From contig NZ_CP083746.1 in NCBI RefSeq assembly GCF_020151015.1, positions 1,703,001-1,767,000 of the forward strand: DNA of 64,000 bases, read 5' to 3'. The stretch's first letter is position 1. Each line of letters begins with the position of its first letter. Made by a program: the position numbers and the translations under genes. The stretch comes from Pseudomonas sp. p1(2021b) (lineage in GTDB: Bacteria; Pseudomonadota; Gammaproteobacteria; Pseudomonadales; Pseudomonadaceae). This document shows, one piece after another, positions 27,451-36,580 of this stretch. Under the pieces are notes generated by a model. It searched no databases, was not told where the DNA came from, and saw only the letters and a program-made list of their open reading frames with translations.

Positions 27451-28769
27451 GCTTGCGCGCGCGCCTGACGCTGATCCTCGGCATCGCCTTCGTCATCATC
27501 TGGGCGCTGGCCGCCGCGTGGATGCTGCGCGACCTGCGCCAGCAGATGATGTTTTCCCTCGACCAGCGCCTGGTGGCTTCGGCACGCATGGTTGCCGGGT
27601 TGATCGAGCAATTGCCGCAGCCGCTGGCGAGCAAGGGCCAGGACGCGCATTTTTCCGCCGACCAGCTCAGTGTGCCGGACGGCATGGCCTGCCAGGTCAG
27701 TTCCCTGCGCGGCGAGATCCTGGCCAGCAATCACAAGCACGACGGTGCCATGGACGACCAGCGCAGCGGCTTCCGTGACCAGACCATCGACGGCGCGCTC
27801 TGGCGCACCTTCACCTACAACCACGGGGATGTGCGGATCACCACCGCCGACCGCCATCAGGAACGCGAGGCGCTCAACCGCTCGATACTGCTGGCTGCCT
27901 CGGCGCCGGTGTTGATGGCTTTGCTCGGCAGCCTGGGGTTATTGTGGATCGGCGTGGGCAAGGGCCTGGAGCCACTCAACCGGATGCGCGATGCCCTGCG
28001 CCGGCGCCGTGCCGACAGCGTCGAGCCGTTGCAGGTGGCTGGCATGCCCAGCGAGTTGCAGCCCTTGCTCGAAACCCAGAACCAGTTGTTCCTGCGCATC
28101 GCCCAGACCATTGAGCGCGAGCGCCGCCTCACCGACGACGCCGCCCACGAACTGCGCAGCCCGCTGACCGCGATCAAGACCCACCTGCAGGTGGCCCGCA
28201 TGACCGACGGCGCGGTGCGCGAGCAGGCGCTGGAACATGCCGAGCAGGGTACCGACCGCATGCACCGCACCCTGGAGCAATTGCTGATGCTGGCGCGGGT
28301 GGAAGGCAGCCTGTCGTTCGACGATGGCGTGCAGTGCAGCGCCGAGCAGGTGGCGCGCCAGGCGGTCCAGGATGCCGGCGGTGGCGACAACCGGCGCATC
28401 GTGGTGCGCCTGCCGGAGGAGGCTACGCGCGTCTACCTGGGCATGCCAGCGCCGCTGGCGGTGGCGGCGTTGCGCAACCTGCTGGACAACGCCCTGCGCC
28501 ATGGCGGCGACGCAGCCGTGGAACTGGAAGTGCAGATGGCTGACGGGCAGGTGGGCTTCATGGTCCGCGACCATGGGCCCGGGATCGCCGAGGAAGACAT
28601 GCAGCACCTGACCGAGCGCTTCTGGCGCCACGACCAGAGCGGCGGCTGCGGCCTGGGGTTGGCGATCGTCCAGGCCATCGTCCAGCGTTGTGCCGGCAGC
28701 CTGCGTTTCGAAAACCCTGGCGATGGTTTGCGTGTCTGGCTGCAGGTGCCGGCGCGCCAGGGCAACTGA
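27447..28769 (+). CDS. Sensor histidine kinase (QseC/PmrB-like)
   Basis: 440 aa. Two membrane helices (about residues 8-27 and 148-168) bracket a ~120-residue periplasmic 2CSK_N-type sensor region. A linker follows, then the dimerisation domain with the phospho-His in DDAAHELRSPLTAIKTHLQ (~235) and the ATPase domain with N box LRNLLDNALRHGG and G boxes DHGPGIAEE and GCGLGLAI. Its ATG overlaps the regulator stop, so the pair is co-translated. The signal is unknown. It is the last gene before the second pyoverdine block but no functional link is evident. Confidence 0.9.
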   Translation: MSLRARLTLILGIAFVIIWALAAAWMLRDLRQQMMFSLDQRLVASARMVAGLIEQLPQPLASKGQDAHFSADQLSVPDGMACQVSSLRGEILASNHKHDGAMDDQRSGFRDQTIDGALWRTFTYNHGDVRITTADRHQEREALNRSILLAASAPVLMALLGSLGLLWIGVGKGLEPLNRMRDALRRRRADSVEPLQVAGMPSELQPLLETQNQLFLRIAQTIERERRLTDDAAHELRSPLTAIKTHLQVARMTDGAVREQALEHAEQGTDRMHRTLEQLLMLARVEGSLSFDDGVQCSAEQVARQAVQDAGGGDNRRIVVRLPEEATRVYLGMPAPLAVAALRNLLDNALRHGGDAAVELEVQMADGQVGFMVRDHGPGIAEEDMQHLTERFWRHDQSGGCGLGLAIVQAIVQRCAGSLRFENPGDGLRVWLQVPARQGN

Positions 28770-28803
28770 GCCCTGCCCGCAGTCTGTGGAGGATCACCCC
28801 AAC

Positions 28804-28832
28804 CTCTGTGGGAGCGGGTTCACCCGCGAAGA
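28804..28832. repeat. REP palindrome
   Basis: ctgtgggagcgggttcaccc followed by gcgaagacc, a REP unit between the kinase gene and the pvdH promoter. Confidence 0.65.
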
Positions 28833-28858
28833 CCCACCCTGCAATCTCAAATCAACCG

Positions 28859-28883
28859 GTAAATCCTCGCCCCGCTGACGCGT
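28859..28883 (+). promoter_or_regulatory. PvdS iron-starvation box upstream of pvdH
   Basis: GTAAAT at 28859-28864, exactly 16 bases, then CGT at 28881-28883: a perfect consensus match. The pvdH ATG lies 83 bases downstream. Confidence 0.88.
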
Positions 28884-28965
28884 TCTCCAAGCGACAACCA
28901 CCCGACACACATCCGGTTACAGGGAGCGTGGCGGGGCATATTCGCTTGCTTGCGAGGATTTTCCG

Positions 28966-30366
28966 ATGTCGACCGCTTCCAGACTTGCCCAGACCCTGCC
29001 GCCCAGCGCCCCGCAGGCGTTGTATGAATTCGAGGATTCGCCCCTGTTGTTGCGCCAGCAGCGACAGGAGTCCAACGCCCGCAGCTACCCGCGGCGCATC
29101 CCCTTGGCGCTCAAGCGTGCCCGTGGGATTCATGTGGAAGACGTCGAGGGCCGCCAGTTCATCGATTGCCTGGCTGGCGCGGGCACCCTGGCCCTGGGCC
29201 ACAACCACCCGGTGGTGATCGAGGCGATCCAGCAAGTACTGGCCGATGAGCTGCCCCTGCATACCCTGGACTTGACCACCCCAGTCAAGGACCGCTTTGT
29301 CCAGGACCTGTTCGGCCTGCTGCCCGAGGCCCTGCGCCGCGACGCGAAAATCCAGTTCTGCGGGCCGACCGGCACCGATGCGGTGGAGGCTGCGCTGAAA
29401 CTGGTGCGCACGGCCACCGGGCGCAGCACGGTGCTGGCGTTCCAGGGGGCTTACCACGGCATGTCCCAGGGCGCGTTGAGCCTGATGGGCAGCCTGGGGC
29501 CGAAGCAACCCTTGGCGGCCCTGCTGGGCAATGGCGTGCAGTTCATGCCGTACCCCTACGACTACCGCTGCCCGTTCGGCCTGGGCGGCGAGGCGGGCGT
29601 ACGGGCGAACCTGCAATACCTGGAGAACCTGTTGTGCGACCCGGAGGCCGGTGTGGCGCTGCCGGCGGCGGTGATCGTCGAGGTGGTGCAAGGCGAGGGC
29701 GGCGTGATCCCGGCGGACATCCAATGGCTGCGCGGCCTGCGAGCCATCACCGAGCGGGCGGGCGTGGCGCTGATCGTCGATGAGATCCAGAGCGGCTTCG
29801 CCCGTACCGGGCGGATGTTCGCCTTCGAGCACGCCGGTATCGTGCCGGACGTGGTGACGCTGTCCAAGGCCATCGGTGGCAGCTTGCCACTGGCGGTGGT
29901 GGTCTACCGTGACTGGCTGGACACCTGGCAGCCAGGCGCCCATGCCGGAACCTTCCGTGGCAACCAGATGGCCATGGCGGCTGGCTCTGCGGTGATGGGC
30001 TACCTGGTCGAGCATCGCCTGGCCGAACATGCCGAGGCCATGGGCCAGCGCTTGCGCAATCACCTGTTGGGCCTGCAGCAGGACTATTCGCAACTGGGGG
30101 ATGTCCGTGGGCGTGGCCTGATGCTGGGGGTGGAACTGGTGGACCCGGCTGGCGAGCGGGACGCGCTGGGGCATCCACCTACCAGCCGGGCCCTGGCGCC
30201 GAAGGTGCAGCGCGAATGCCTGAGGCGTGGGCTGATCCTCGAGCTGGGCGGGCGTCATGGCGCGGTGGTGCGCTTCCTGCCGCCGTTGATCATCAGTGCC
30301 GAACAGGTCGACGAAGTGGCCGGGCGGTTTGCCGAGGCGGTGAGGGCGGCGGTGGCTGTGGGATGA
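28966..30366 (+). CDS. pvdH: L-2,4-diaminobutyrate:2-oxoglutarate aminotransferase PvdH
   Basis: 466 aa, close to the 469 of P. aeruginosa PvdH. Class III aminotransferase: GHNHPVVIEAIQ, the cofactor-phosphate loop CGPTGTDAVEAALKL, the aromatic stacking motif AYHGMSQGAL, the Asp of LIVDEIQSGFARTG, and the PLP Lys in VTLSKAIGG. It moves an amino group from glutamate to aspartate semialdehyde, giving L-2,4-diaminobutyrate, the residue PvdL loads in its last module. Expressed from a PvdS box; cytoplasmic. The gene stands alone, converging on the ferric reductase gene. Confidence 0.95.
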   Translation: MSTASRLAQTLPPSAPQALYEFEDSPLLLRQQRQESNARSYPRRIPLALKRARGIHVEDVEGRQFIDCLAGAGTLALGHNHPVVIEAIQQVLADELPLHTLDLTTPVKDRFVQDLFGLLPEALRRDAKIQFCGPTGTDAVEAALKLVRTATGRSTVLAFQGAYHGMSQGALSLMGSLGPKQPLAALLGNGVQFMPYPYDYRCPFGLGGEAGVRANLQYLENLLCDPEAGVALPAAVIVEVVQGEGGVIPADIQWLRGLRAITERAGVALIVDEIQSGFARTGRMFAFEHAGIVPDVVTLSKAIGGSLPLAVVVYRDWLDTWQPGAHAGTFRGNQMAMAAGSAVMGYLVEHRLAEHAEAMGQRLRNHLLGLQQDYSQLGDVRGRGLMLGVELVDPAGERDALGHPPTSRALAPKVQRECLRRGLILELGGRHGAVVRFLPPLIISAEQVDEVAGRFAEAVRAAVAVG

Positions 30367-30384
30367 GTGAAGAGGGGGCCGCCG

Positions 30385-30422
30385 TGCGGCCCTTTCGCGG
30401 GGCAAGCCCGCTCCTACAAGGG
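30385..30422. repeat. REP palindrome
   Basis: ctttcgcggggcaagcccgc then tcctacaag, a REP unit between convergent genes. Confidence 0.7.
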
Positions 30423-30439
30423 GATTGCGCAGCGCTCTT

Positions 30440-31366
30440 TCAATCGAACGTCCTGCCGGCGCGCCAATACCCCATCAAGGCCAGGCAGTCGCGCCCAAGC
30501 CCTCGCTCCTTGACCAGGTAGCGGCGAATGTCCATGACCGCCGCTGACTCGCCGGCGATCCAGGCGTGGAATTCGCTTCCCTCGCTGCGGCCGTGCTCCC
30601 AGAGAAGGCTGCGTTCGATATTCACCTCTTCCAGTTTCACCGCACCTGCCGTGCCGCACGGTAGGCTGGCCAATTCGCGTATCGCGTGGCGTATGGCCTG
30701 GCCGTGCTCGCAACGCAGCAGGTCGCGAGGCAACCAATGCACCTGTGCTGTGGGGCTGTGGCGCAACGGCAGGCAGTCGGCCTCCAGCGGTACTTCGATG
30801 AAGGCCTGCACTGCCAGCGCCGGGCGGGTGTCGGCCAGTTGCTCGAGGATGCCGGCCAGGGCCGGCAAGGCAGTTTCGTCGCCCATCAGGAGCACGTGCC
30901 GGGCGCTGTGTGGTGGTTTCCATTCATAACCGCCGGGGTCGCCTTCATAGGCCAGGTTCGGCGCCACCATCTGCAGCCGATCGCCAATGCGCGCCTGGGT
31001 TGCCCAGGTCGAGGCCGGGCCATTGATGCCATGCAGGACGAAATCCACATCGACCTCCAGCGCGTCGCGGCGCAGGGCGCGTATGGTGTAGGTGCGCATC
31101 GGCGGGGTGTGCTCGGGCGCCAGCCCCTGGCGCGCCTGTTGCCAATGGCCATCCTTGGGTAACCGGGGCGGCTGCCCGGCGGGCGTGGAGAAGAACAGCT
31201 TGACGCGTTGATCGGGGGCCAGAGTCGTCATTTGCGCCACATCGTCACCGGTGAAGACGAACCGGCGCAGGGAAGGGCTCAGTGGCTCGATGCCCTTGAG
31301 TTCGATATCGAACAGTCGATAGGCCGTGGCCTTCGGTCGCAGCAGGCGGGAGAGGAGGGATGTCAT
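30440..31366 (-). CDS. Siderophore-interacting FAD/NAD(P)H ferric reductase (SIP/ViuB family)
   Basis: 308 aa. The FAD-binding beta-barrel (~20-150) contains MRTYTIRAL, the flavin-binding RxYTIR motif, and the NAD(P)H part has HVLLMGDETALPALAGILE (~175-195) and the C-terminal WIAGESAAVMDIRRYLV. Family members reduce ferric siderophores in the cytoplasm and release iron. It lies between pvdH and pvdP, but no PvdS box faces it on the minus strand. Pyoverdine is normally reduced in the periplasm, so this enzyme may serve other siderophores. Confidence 0.88.
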   Translation of the reverse strand: MTSLLSRLLRPKATAYRLFDIELKGIEPLSPSLRRFVFTGDDVAQMTTLAPDQRVKLFFSTPAGQPPRLPKDGHWQQARQGLAPEHTPPMRTYTIRALRRDALEVDVDFVLHGINGPASTWATQARIGDRLQMVAPNLAYEGDPGGYEWKPPHSARHVLLMGDETALPALAGILEQLADTRPALAVQAFIEVPLEADCLPLRHSPTAQVHWLPRDLLRCEHGQAIRHAIRELASLPCGTAGAVKLEEVNIERSLLWEHGRSEGSEFHAWIAGESAAVMDIRRYLVKERGLGRDCLALMGYWRAGRTFD

Positions 31367-31430
31367 GGTCGGTGCCTCTGGTAGACGGAGTCCTGGAAGG
31401 AACGAGCCGGCCTGGCCCTGAATTAAGGCA

Positions 31431-31455
31431 GTAAATTTCCCGTCCCAGGTTACGT
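31431..31455 (+). promoter_or_regulatory. PvdS iron-starvation box upstream of pvdP
   Basis: GTAAAT at 31431-31436, 16 bases, CGT at 31453-31455, a perfect consensus match 48 bases before the pvdP ATG. It lies in the divergent gap shared with the ferric reductase gene. Confidence 0.88.
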
Positions 31456-31503
31456 CTTAGCTTGGATAGAAACCGCAGCGTGGCAGGAACGGATAGAGGC
31501 GCA

Positions 31504-33126
31504 ATGACCATTTCCCGACGAGGATTCATCGCAGGCCTGGCAGTCGCGGGGGCGACCGGTGCGGCGGCCTACTATGCGCACAAGGCATTGAACCATGACC
31601 CCGATGACGACATCGTCACGCCAGGCGAGGCCAGCGTGGAACTGGCCGACTATGCCGGACAGGTGTTGGCCGACCGTCTGCGGGGCATTTGGGATCTTCG
31701 TTTCGAAGGCGCCGAGGCGGGCCTCGACGGTCTGCCGGTGGCTGGTGTCGAACTGTTCCTCGATGTTGCCACCAAGGGCCGGGGCCTGCGTGGTTTCGTC
31801 GACACCGGCGAGCGCTTGCGCGGTGAAGGGGTGGCCCATTACCGCGTCCTGGGCGACCTGGTGGGGGCGTCCGCTGCCCAGGTGCGCTGGCGCTTGCTGA
31901 ACCGGCACGGTGGCCCGAGCTATGAATGCGTGGCCAGCCTCGACGAGGTCTGGGGCAGCTTCGCCAATGCCGGCAGCGGCACCCTCAGTGGCCGGCTGCA
32001 GCGCTTGGACCGACCTTTGACGCTGCCGGTCGCCGACAGCCGCTTCGTGGCGGTCAAGCGCCTGTTTCCCGAAGCGCGGGAGCGCATCGCCTATACGCCA
32101 CAGATGCAGGCATGGGTGGTCAGCGCCGAGCACCGCCTGTTCCACCAGCTCTGGCATGCGACCCGGGACAAATGGCACCGGCTGTCCGACAAGCAGCGCG
32201 GTGCCTTGCGTGGCCTGGGCTGGCAGCCCGGCCCGCGTGACCATGAGCGCGATGCCAGGGGGCCGCACAAGCACCGCAACGGCTCGGGGGTCGATTTCCT
32301 GTTCATGCACCGGCACATGCTCGATGCGGCGCGTCGCCTGCAGGATTTGCCGTCCTGGTCGCACTTCCCGCTGCCGCAGCCGAGCGTGGAATTCGACCGT
32401 GTGGGTTTTGCCCGCTACCACGAGAACCAAGACGGCTGCTGCGTGCCACCCAGTTGGCAGGCACCGGGCGATGACGCCTATGGGCAATGGGTCTCGGCGA
32501 TCAAGGCCAGTGAAACCTTCTGCAGCAATTTCCAGGTCTGGGAGTCGCAGTACCAGGACCCGCGGTACCTGTCGAAGCTGAGCCTGGGTGCGCTCGGTTC
32601 CGAGATGGAGATGACCCTGCACGACTGGCTGCACATGTGCTGGGCCTCGGTGCCGCGCGACCCGATCAATGGTGCCCCGGTGCCGTTCGCCCGTGACCCC
32701 GCCGATTTCGCCGCGCGCTGGTTCGGCGCCGAGAACGATTTTCTCGGCGACCCGTTCTCGTCCCATGTCAACCCGGTGTTCTGGGGCTTCCATGGCTGGA
32801 TCGACGACCGTATCGAGGACTGGTACCGCGCCCATGAACGGTACCACCCCGGCCAGGTACGGCGCCTGGAGGTCAATGGCGTGAAATGGTTCGCGCCAGG
32901 GCGCTGGGTCGAGGTCGACGACCCCTGGCTGGGGCCGGACACCCATGGTTGCAGCACCCTGCCGGGCACGCGCCCTGGCAAGTCGGTGGAGATGGATGTG
33001 GAGACCATGAAGCTGGCGCTGCGCATCACCTTTGGCGAGGACGACAAGCTGGGTGAGCTGGTGCGCCGGGTGCCGCGTCGGCCCTGGTATGCGAGACACC
33101 TGTCGTTGAAGAATATCGTTGCTTGA
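31504..33126 (+). CDS. pvdP: Pyoverdine maturation tyrosinase PvdP
   Basis: 540 aa. The N-terminus MTISRRGFIAGLAVAG is a twin-arginine signal, so the folded enzyme is exported to the periplasm. The C-terminal two-thirds is a copper tyrosinase-like domain; His-rich candidates are AEHRLFHQLWH, FLFMHRHML and MTLHDWLHM, then NPVFWGFHGWIDDR. PvdP oxidises the D-Tyr of ferribactin to build the fluorescent dihydroxyquinoline chromophore. It is the first gene of its transcript, driven by a PvdS box, and converges on opmQ. Length matches the ~544 of known PvdP. Confidence 0.95.
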   Translation: MTISRRGFIAGLAVAGATGAAAYYAHKALNHDPDDDIVTPGEASVELADYAGQVLADRLRGIWDLRFEGAEAGLDGLPVAGVELFLDVATKGRGLRGFVDTGERLRGEGVAHYRVLGDLVGASAAQVRWRLLNRHGGPSYECVASLDEVWGSFANAGSGTLSGRLQRLDRPLTLPVADSRFVAVKRLFPEARERIAYTPQMQAWVVSAEHRLFHQLWHATRDKWHRLSDKQRGALRGLGWQPGPRDHERDARGPHKHRNGSGVDFLFMHRHMLDAARRLQDLPSWSHFPLPQPSVEFDRVGFARYHENQDGCCVPPSWQAPGDDAYGQWVSAIKASETFCSNFQVWESQYQDPRYLSKLSLGALGSEMEMTLHDWLHMCWASVPRDPINGAPVPFARDPADFAARWFGAENDFLGDPFSSHVNPVFWGFHGWIDDRIEDWYRAHERYHPGQVRRLEVNGVKWFAPGRWVEVDDPWLGPDTHGCSTLPGTRPGKSVEMDVETMKLALRITFGEDDKLGELVRRVPRRPWYARHLSLKNIVA

Positions 33127-33139
33127 TGGCTGGGGGCGC

Positions 33140-33205
33140 TTTGCGCCCCTTTCGCGGGGCAAGCCCGCTCCTACAGAGTATTGTGTCGGCCTTGTGGAAG
33201 CGGGC
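33140..33205. repeat. REP pair between pvdP and opmQ
   Basis: ctttcgcggggcaagcccgc at ~33151 and a second, weaker half-unit tgtggaagcgggcttgccc at ~33193 lie between the two convergent genes. Confidence 0.65.
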
Positions 33206-33211
33206 TTGCCC

Positions 33212-34612
33212 TTATCGAACCTGCCAACCACCCCCCAGGGCTTTGTACAGCGCCACGCTGCCCTGCAGCCGGGCCAGGTGCAGCGCTGCCTGCTGGTCCT
33301 GGGCGTCATACAAGGTGCGCTGGGTCTGGAGCACGCTGAGCAGGGTCTCGGCACCTGCGCCGTAGCGTTGCCGGGCCAGTTCGAAGGCGATGCGCGCCTG
33401 GTGCACTTCCTCGTCCTGCCATTGGCGCTGGCGGTCCACGCCAGCGATGGCATTGAGCGCCCGCTCGACATCCGAGAAGCCGGCCAGGATGCTGCTGCGG
33501 TAGTTTTCCAGCAGCTCCTGCCGTTCGGCACGGGCCAGGTCCCGGGAGGCGCGCAGGCGGCCATTGTCGAAAACCGGTGCCAGCAATCCCGCGGTCAAGG
33601 TGTAGAAGGGGCTGCCGAGGATATCGGTGAAGGTCCGCGCACCACTGCCCAGGTCGGCACCGAGCGTGAACCTGGGCAGCATGGCGGCCCGGGCAACCTG
33701 CACGTTGGCATTGGCGGCCGCCAGGCGCGCCTCGGCGGCGGCGATGTCCGGGCGCCGACCGAGCAGGTCGCTGGGCACACCACTGCCGATCCGTGGCCAT
33801 TGCAGGGCGAGGATCGACTCGGCACTGGCCGGCAGGCGCTGCACCGGGTCGCCAAGCAAGGTGGCGAGGGTCACGCGGCTGTCTTGCCACTGCTGCTCGA
33901 GCAGCGGCAACTGCTGCGCTTGGGCTGCCACCAGGCTGCGTTGCTGGGCCAGTTCGAGGCGGGTGGCCGAACCTGAACGTTCGCGCGCTTCGACCAGCCG
34001 CAGCACATCACGGGCGTTCTCCAGGTTCAGGCGGGCGATGCGCAGCCGCTCCTGCAAGGCCGCGCCGAGCAGGTAGGTGTCGGCCACCGCGCTGGTGAGC
34101 GTCAGCTCGACGGTCTGGCGATCGAAGCGGCTGGCGTCGAGCTCATGCAAGGCGCTGTCGCGTGCCGCGCGCAGCCCACCCCAGAAGTCGATCTCGTAGC
34201 TGGCGCTAAGGCGCGTGCCGAAGGAGGTGCTGGTACGCTCGCGGCTGCTGGCGTCGAGCGTGTCGTTGCCATCGCCGTGCAGCAGGTGCTGGCGACTGGC
34301 CGCCAGGCGCATCTGCAGTTCCGGCAGCAGCGGCGCGCCCGCCGCTACGGCCCGGGCCTGGGCCTGGCGTACGCGTGCGCTGGCGGCGGCGAGGTCGTGG
34401 CTGTTGTGACGGGCTCGCTCGATCAGGCGGCCCAGCTCCGGGCTGGCGAAGGCTTGCCACCAGGCTGCATCCGGCAGGGGCAGGGCGCTGTCGAAGGCCG
34501 CGGCCTGCCAGCTCGCCGGTGGGGCGATGCCGGCACTGGGCGGCGGTTGGGCGCTGCAGGCCGCCAGGGCCAGGCTCAGGGTCAACAGGCTGATGCGGGT
34601 TGGCAATGTCAT
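33212..34612 (-). CDS. opmQ: Outer-membrane efflux channel OpmQ
   Basis: 466 aa. The signal peptide ends LALAACSAQ, a lipobox with the acylated Cys at ~19, as in OprM-type channels. Two repeated coiled-coil halves are visible (ARVRQAQARAVA and ARLAAANANVQVARAAM, each preceding a helix pair). It forms the trimeric outer-membrane exit of the PvdRT-OpmQ pump that recycles and secretes pyoverdine. Last gene of the pvdR-pvdT-opmQ operon, three bases after pvdT. Confidence 0.93.
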   Translation of the reverse strand: MTLPTRISLLTLSLALAACSAQPPPSAGIAPPASWQAAAFDSALPLPDAAWWQAFASPELGRLIERARHNSHDLAAASARVRQAQARAVAAGAPLLPELQMRLAASRQHLLHGDGNDTLDASSRERTSTSFGTRLSASYEIDFWGGLRAARDSALHELDASRFDRQTVELTLTSAVADTYLLGAALQERLRIARLNLENARDVLRLVEARERSGSATRLELAQQRSLVAAQAQQLPLLEQQWQDSRVTLATLLGDPVQRLPASAESILALQWPRIGSGVPSDLLGRRPDIAAAEARLAAANANVQVARAAMLPRFTLGADLGSGARTFTDILGSPFYTLTAGLLAPVFDNGRLRASRDLARAERQELLENYRSSILAGFSDVERALNAIAGVDRQRQWQDEEVHQARIAFELARQRYGAGAETLLSVLQTQRTLYDAQDQQAALHLARLQGSVALYKALGGGWQVR

Positions 34613-34615
34613 AGG

Positions 34616-36580
34616 TCACACGCTGGTAAGGGCTTTGACCGGGTCGAGGCGGGCAGCCTTGCGGGCCGGCATGAAGCCGAACACCACGCCGGTGATGGCG
34701 GCGCAGGCGAAGGCGCCGAGGATGGCAGGCAGGGAGAAGGCCACGGCGATCCCGGCGAGCATCAACCCGCCGCCGATGCACAACGCGAGCAGGATGCCGG
34801 TCACGCCACCGACCATCGACAGCATCACCGCCTCGCTGAGGAACTGGCGCAGGATGTCGCGCTGGCGCGCGCCGGTGGCCATGCGGATGCCGATCTCGCG
34901 GGTGCGCTCGCGCACGGTCATGAGCATGATGTTCATCACGCCGATACCGCCTACCAACAGCGAGATGGCGGCGATGGCACCGAGCATCAGCGACAGGCTG
35001 TTCTGCGTGCGTGCCTCGGCCTGGATCAGTGCGGCATCGTTGGTCAGTTCGAAATCCCGCTTGCCCTGGTGGCGCTGGCGCAACAGCCGGTCGATGGCGG
35101 CCTCGGTGTCGTTGACCTGCGAGGAGTCCAGGGCGGCGATGGTGACGTACTCAGGCTCGTAGCGGCCGAACAGGCGGATGGCCGCGGCCGAGTAGGGCAC
35201 CACGATGCGCCCGTCGCTGTCCTGATCGCCCGAGCTTGCGCCCTTGCCGGCGAGGATGCCGACCACCTGGAACGGCACGTTGCCGATCAGCAAATACTGG
35301 CCGAGCGGGTCGCGCTGACTGTCGAGCATCTTCTCGCGCACCTTCTGGCCGATCACGGCCACCGCCGCGCCGCTGGCTTCGTCGGCTTCGCTGAAGAAGC
35401 TGCCCTCGACTACCGGCCAGTTGAAGATCTCGGGGAACCAGGTGTTGTTGCCGCCGACGTAGAACTGCTGGCTGTTGTTGCCATGGCGCACCATCAGCTT
35501 CTCGCCGATCACCGGCATGATGCGCTTGACCTGCGGCAGTTCGCCGATCGCGGCAACGTCATCGAGGGTGACGACGCCCGCCGGTTCGCCCAGGCTCGCC
35601 GGCTTGCCGTTGAGGTAGAGGATGTTCGAGCCGAACGCGGCCATCTGCGCCATGACCTGGCGCTTGCTGCCTTCGCCCACGGCCAGCATCACCACCACCG
35701 AGGCGACGCCGATGACGATGCCGAGCAGGGTCAGGGCCGTGCGCAAGCGACTGATCCACATCATCCGCCATGCCGCCTGCAATGCCTCGAACAGTTCGCC
35801 CTTCCAGGCGCCACGCTGGGTGGCGCCGCAGTCCAGGCGCTGGCGCAGCGCCTCGGCCTGCAGCCCAGGGCGCGTATCGCCCAGGTTTTGTCCTGAGGCG
35901 CAGTCACTGGTCTTGAGGCCATCGCGGATCTCGATGACCCGGTGCGCCCGTGCTGCCACCTCGCGGTCGTGGGTAATGAGGATGATCACATGGCCCTGGC
36001 CGGCCAGCTCGTCGAGCAGCGCCATGACCTCGGCACCGCTGTGGCTGTCCAAGGCACCGGTGGGCTCGTCGGCAAGGATGATATGGCCGCCGTTCATCAG
36101 GGCCCGGGCAATCGACACCCGCTGCTGCTGGCCGCCGGACAGCTGGTGCGGGCGGTTGCCGGTACGGCTGGCCAGGCCCAGGCGTTGCAGCAATGCCGTG
36201 GCGCGCGCATGACGCTGGGCGGCAGGCGTGCCGGCATAGATCGCCGGCATCTCGACGTTCTCCTGGGCCGAGCCGGACGGGATCAGGTGGTAACCCTGGA
36301 ACACGAAGCCGAAGGCCTCGCGGCGCAGCCAGGCCAGCTCGTCGCCGTCGAGCTCGGCGACGTCCTTGCCAGCGAAACGGTAGCAGCCGCTGGACGGGCG
36401 GTCGAGGCAGCCGAGGATGTTCATCAAGGTCGACTTGCCTGAACCGGAGGCGCCAACGATGGCGACGAAATCGCCCGGGTAGATGCTCAGGCTGATGCCG
36501 CGCAGTACCTCGACCTCAGGGGTGTCGATGCCGCCGTAGGTCTTGCGGATGTCGATCAGTTCGATCAGTGGCGTTGGCAT
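34616..36580 (-). CDS. pvdT: MacB-type ABC exporter PvdT (ATPase fused to permease)
   Basis: 654 aa. The N-terminal ATPase (~1-230) has Walker [10 protein letters not shown], signature [15 protein letters not shown], Walker [13 protein letters not shown] and a switch His in ILITHD. Four membrane helices surround a periplasmic MacB_PCD domain; the C-terminal FtsX-type segment reads [25 protein letters not shown]. It powers pyoverdine export with PvdR and OpmQ. One base separates it from no gap at all with pvdR: pvdR ends at 36581, pvdT starts at 36580, so they are coupled. Confidence 0.95.
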   Translation of the reverse strand: MPTPLIELIDIRKTYGGIDTPEVEVLRGISLSIYPGDFVAIVGASGSGKSTLMNILGCLDRPSSGCYRFAGKDVAELDGDELAWLRREAFGFVFQGYHLIPSGSAQENVEMPAIYAGTPAAQRHARATALLQRLGLASRTGNRPHQLSGGQQQRVSIARALMNGGHIILADEPTGALDSHSGAEVMALLDELAGQGHVIILITHDREVAARAHRVIEIRDGLKTSDCASGQNLGDTRPGLQAEALRQRLDCGATQRGAWKGELFEALQAAWRMMWISRLRTALTLLGIVIGVASVVVMLAVGEGSKRQVMAQMAAFGSNILYLNGKPASLGEPAGVVTLDDVAAIGELPQVKRIMPVIGEKLMVRHGNNSQQFYVGGNNTWFPEIFNWPVVEGSFFSEADEASGAAVAVIGQKVREKMLDSQRDPLGQYLLIGNVPFQVVGILAGKGASSGDQDSDGRIVVPYSAAAIRLFGRYEPEYVTIAALDSSQVNDTEAAIDRLLRQRHQGKRDFELTNDAALIQAEARTQNSLSLMLGAIAAISLLVGGIGVMNIMLMTVRERTREIGIRMATGARQRDILRQFLSEAVMLSMVGGVTGILLALCIGGGLMLAGIAVAFSLPAILGAFACAAITGVVFGFMPARKAARLDPVKALTSV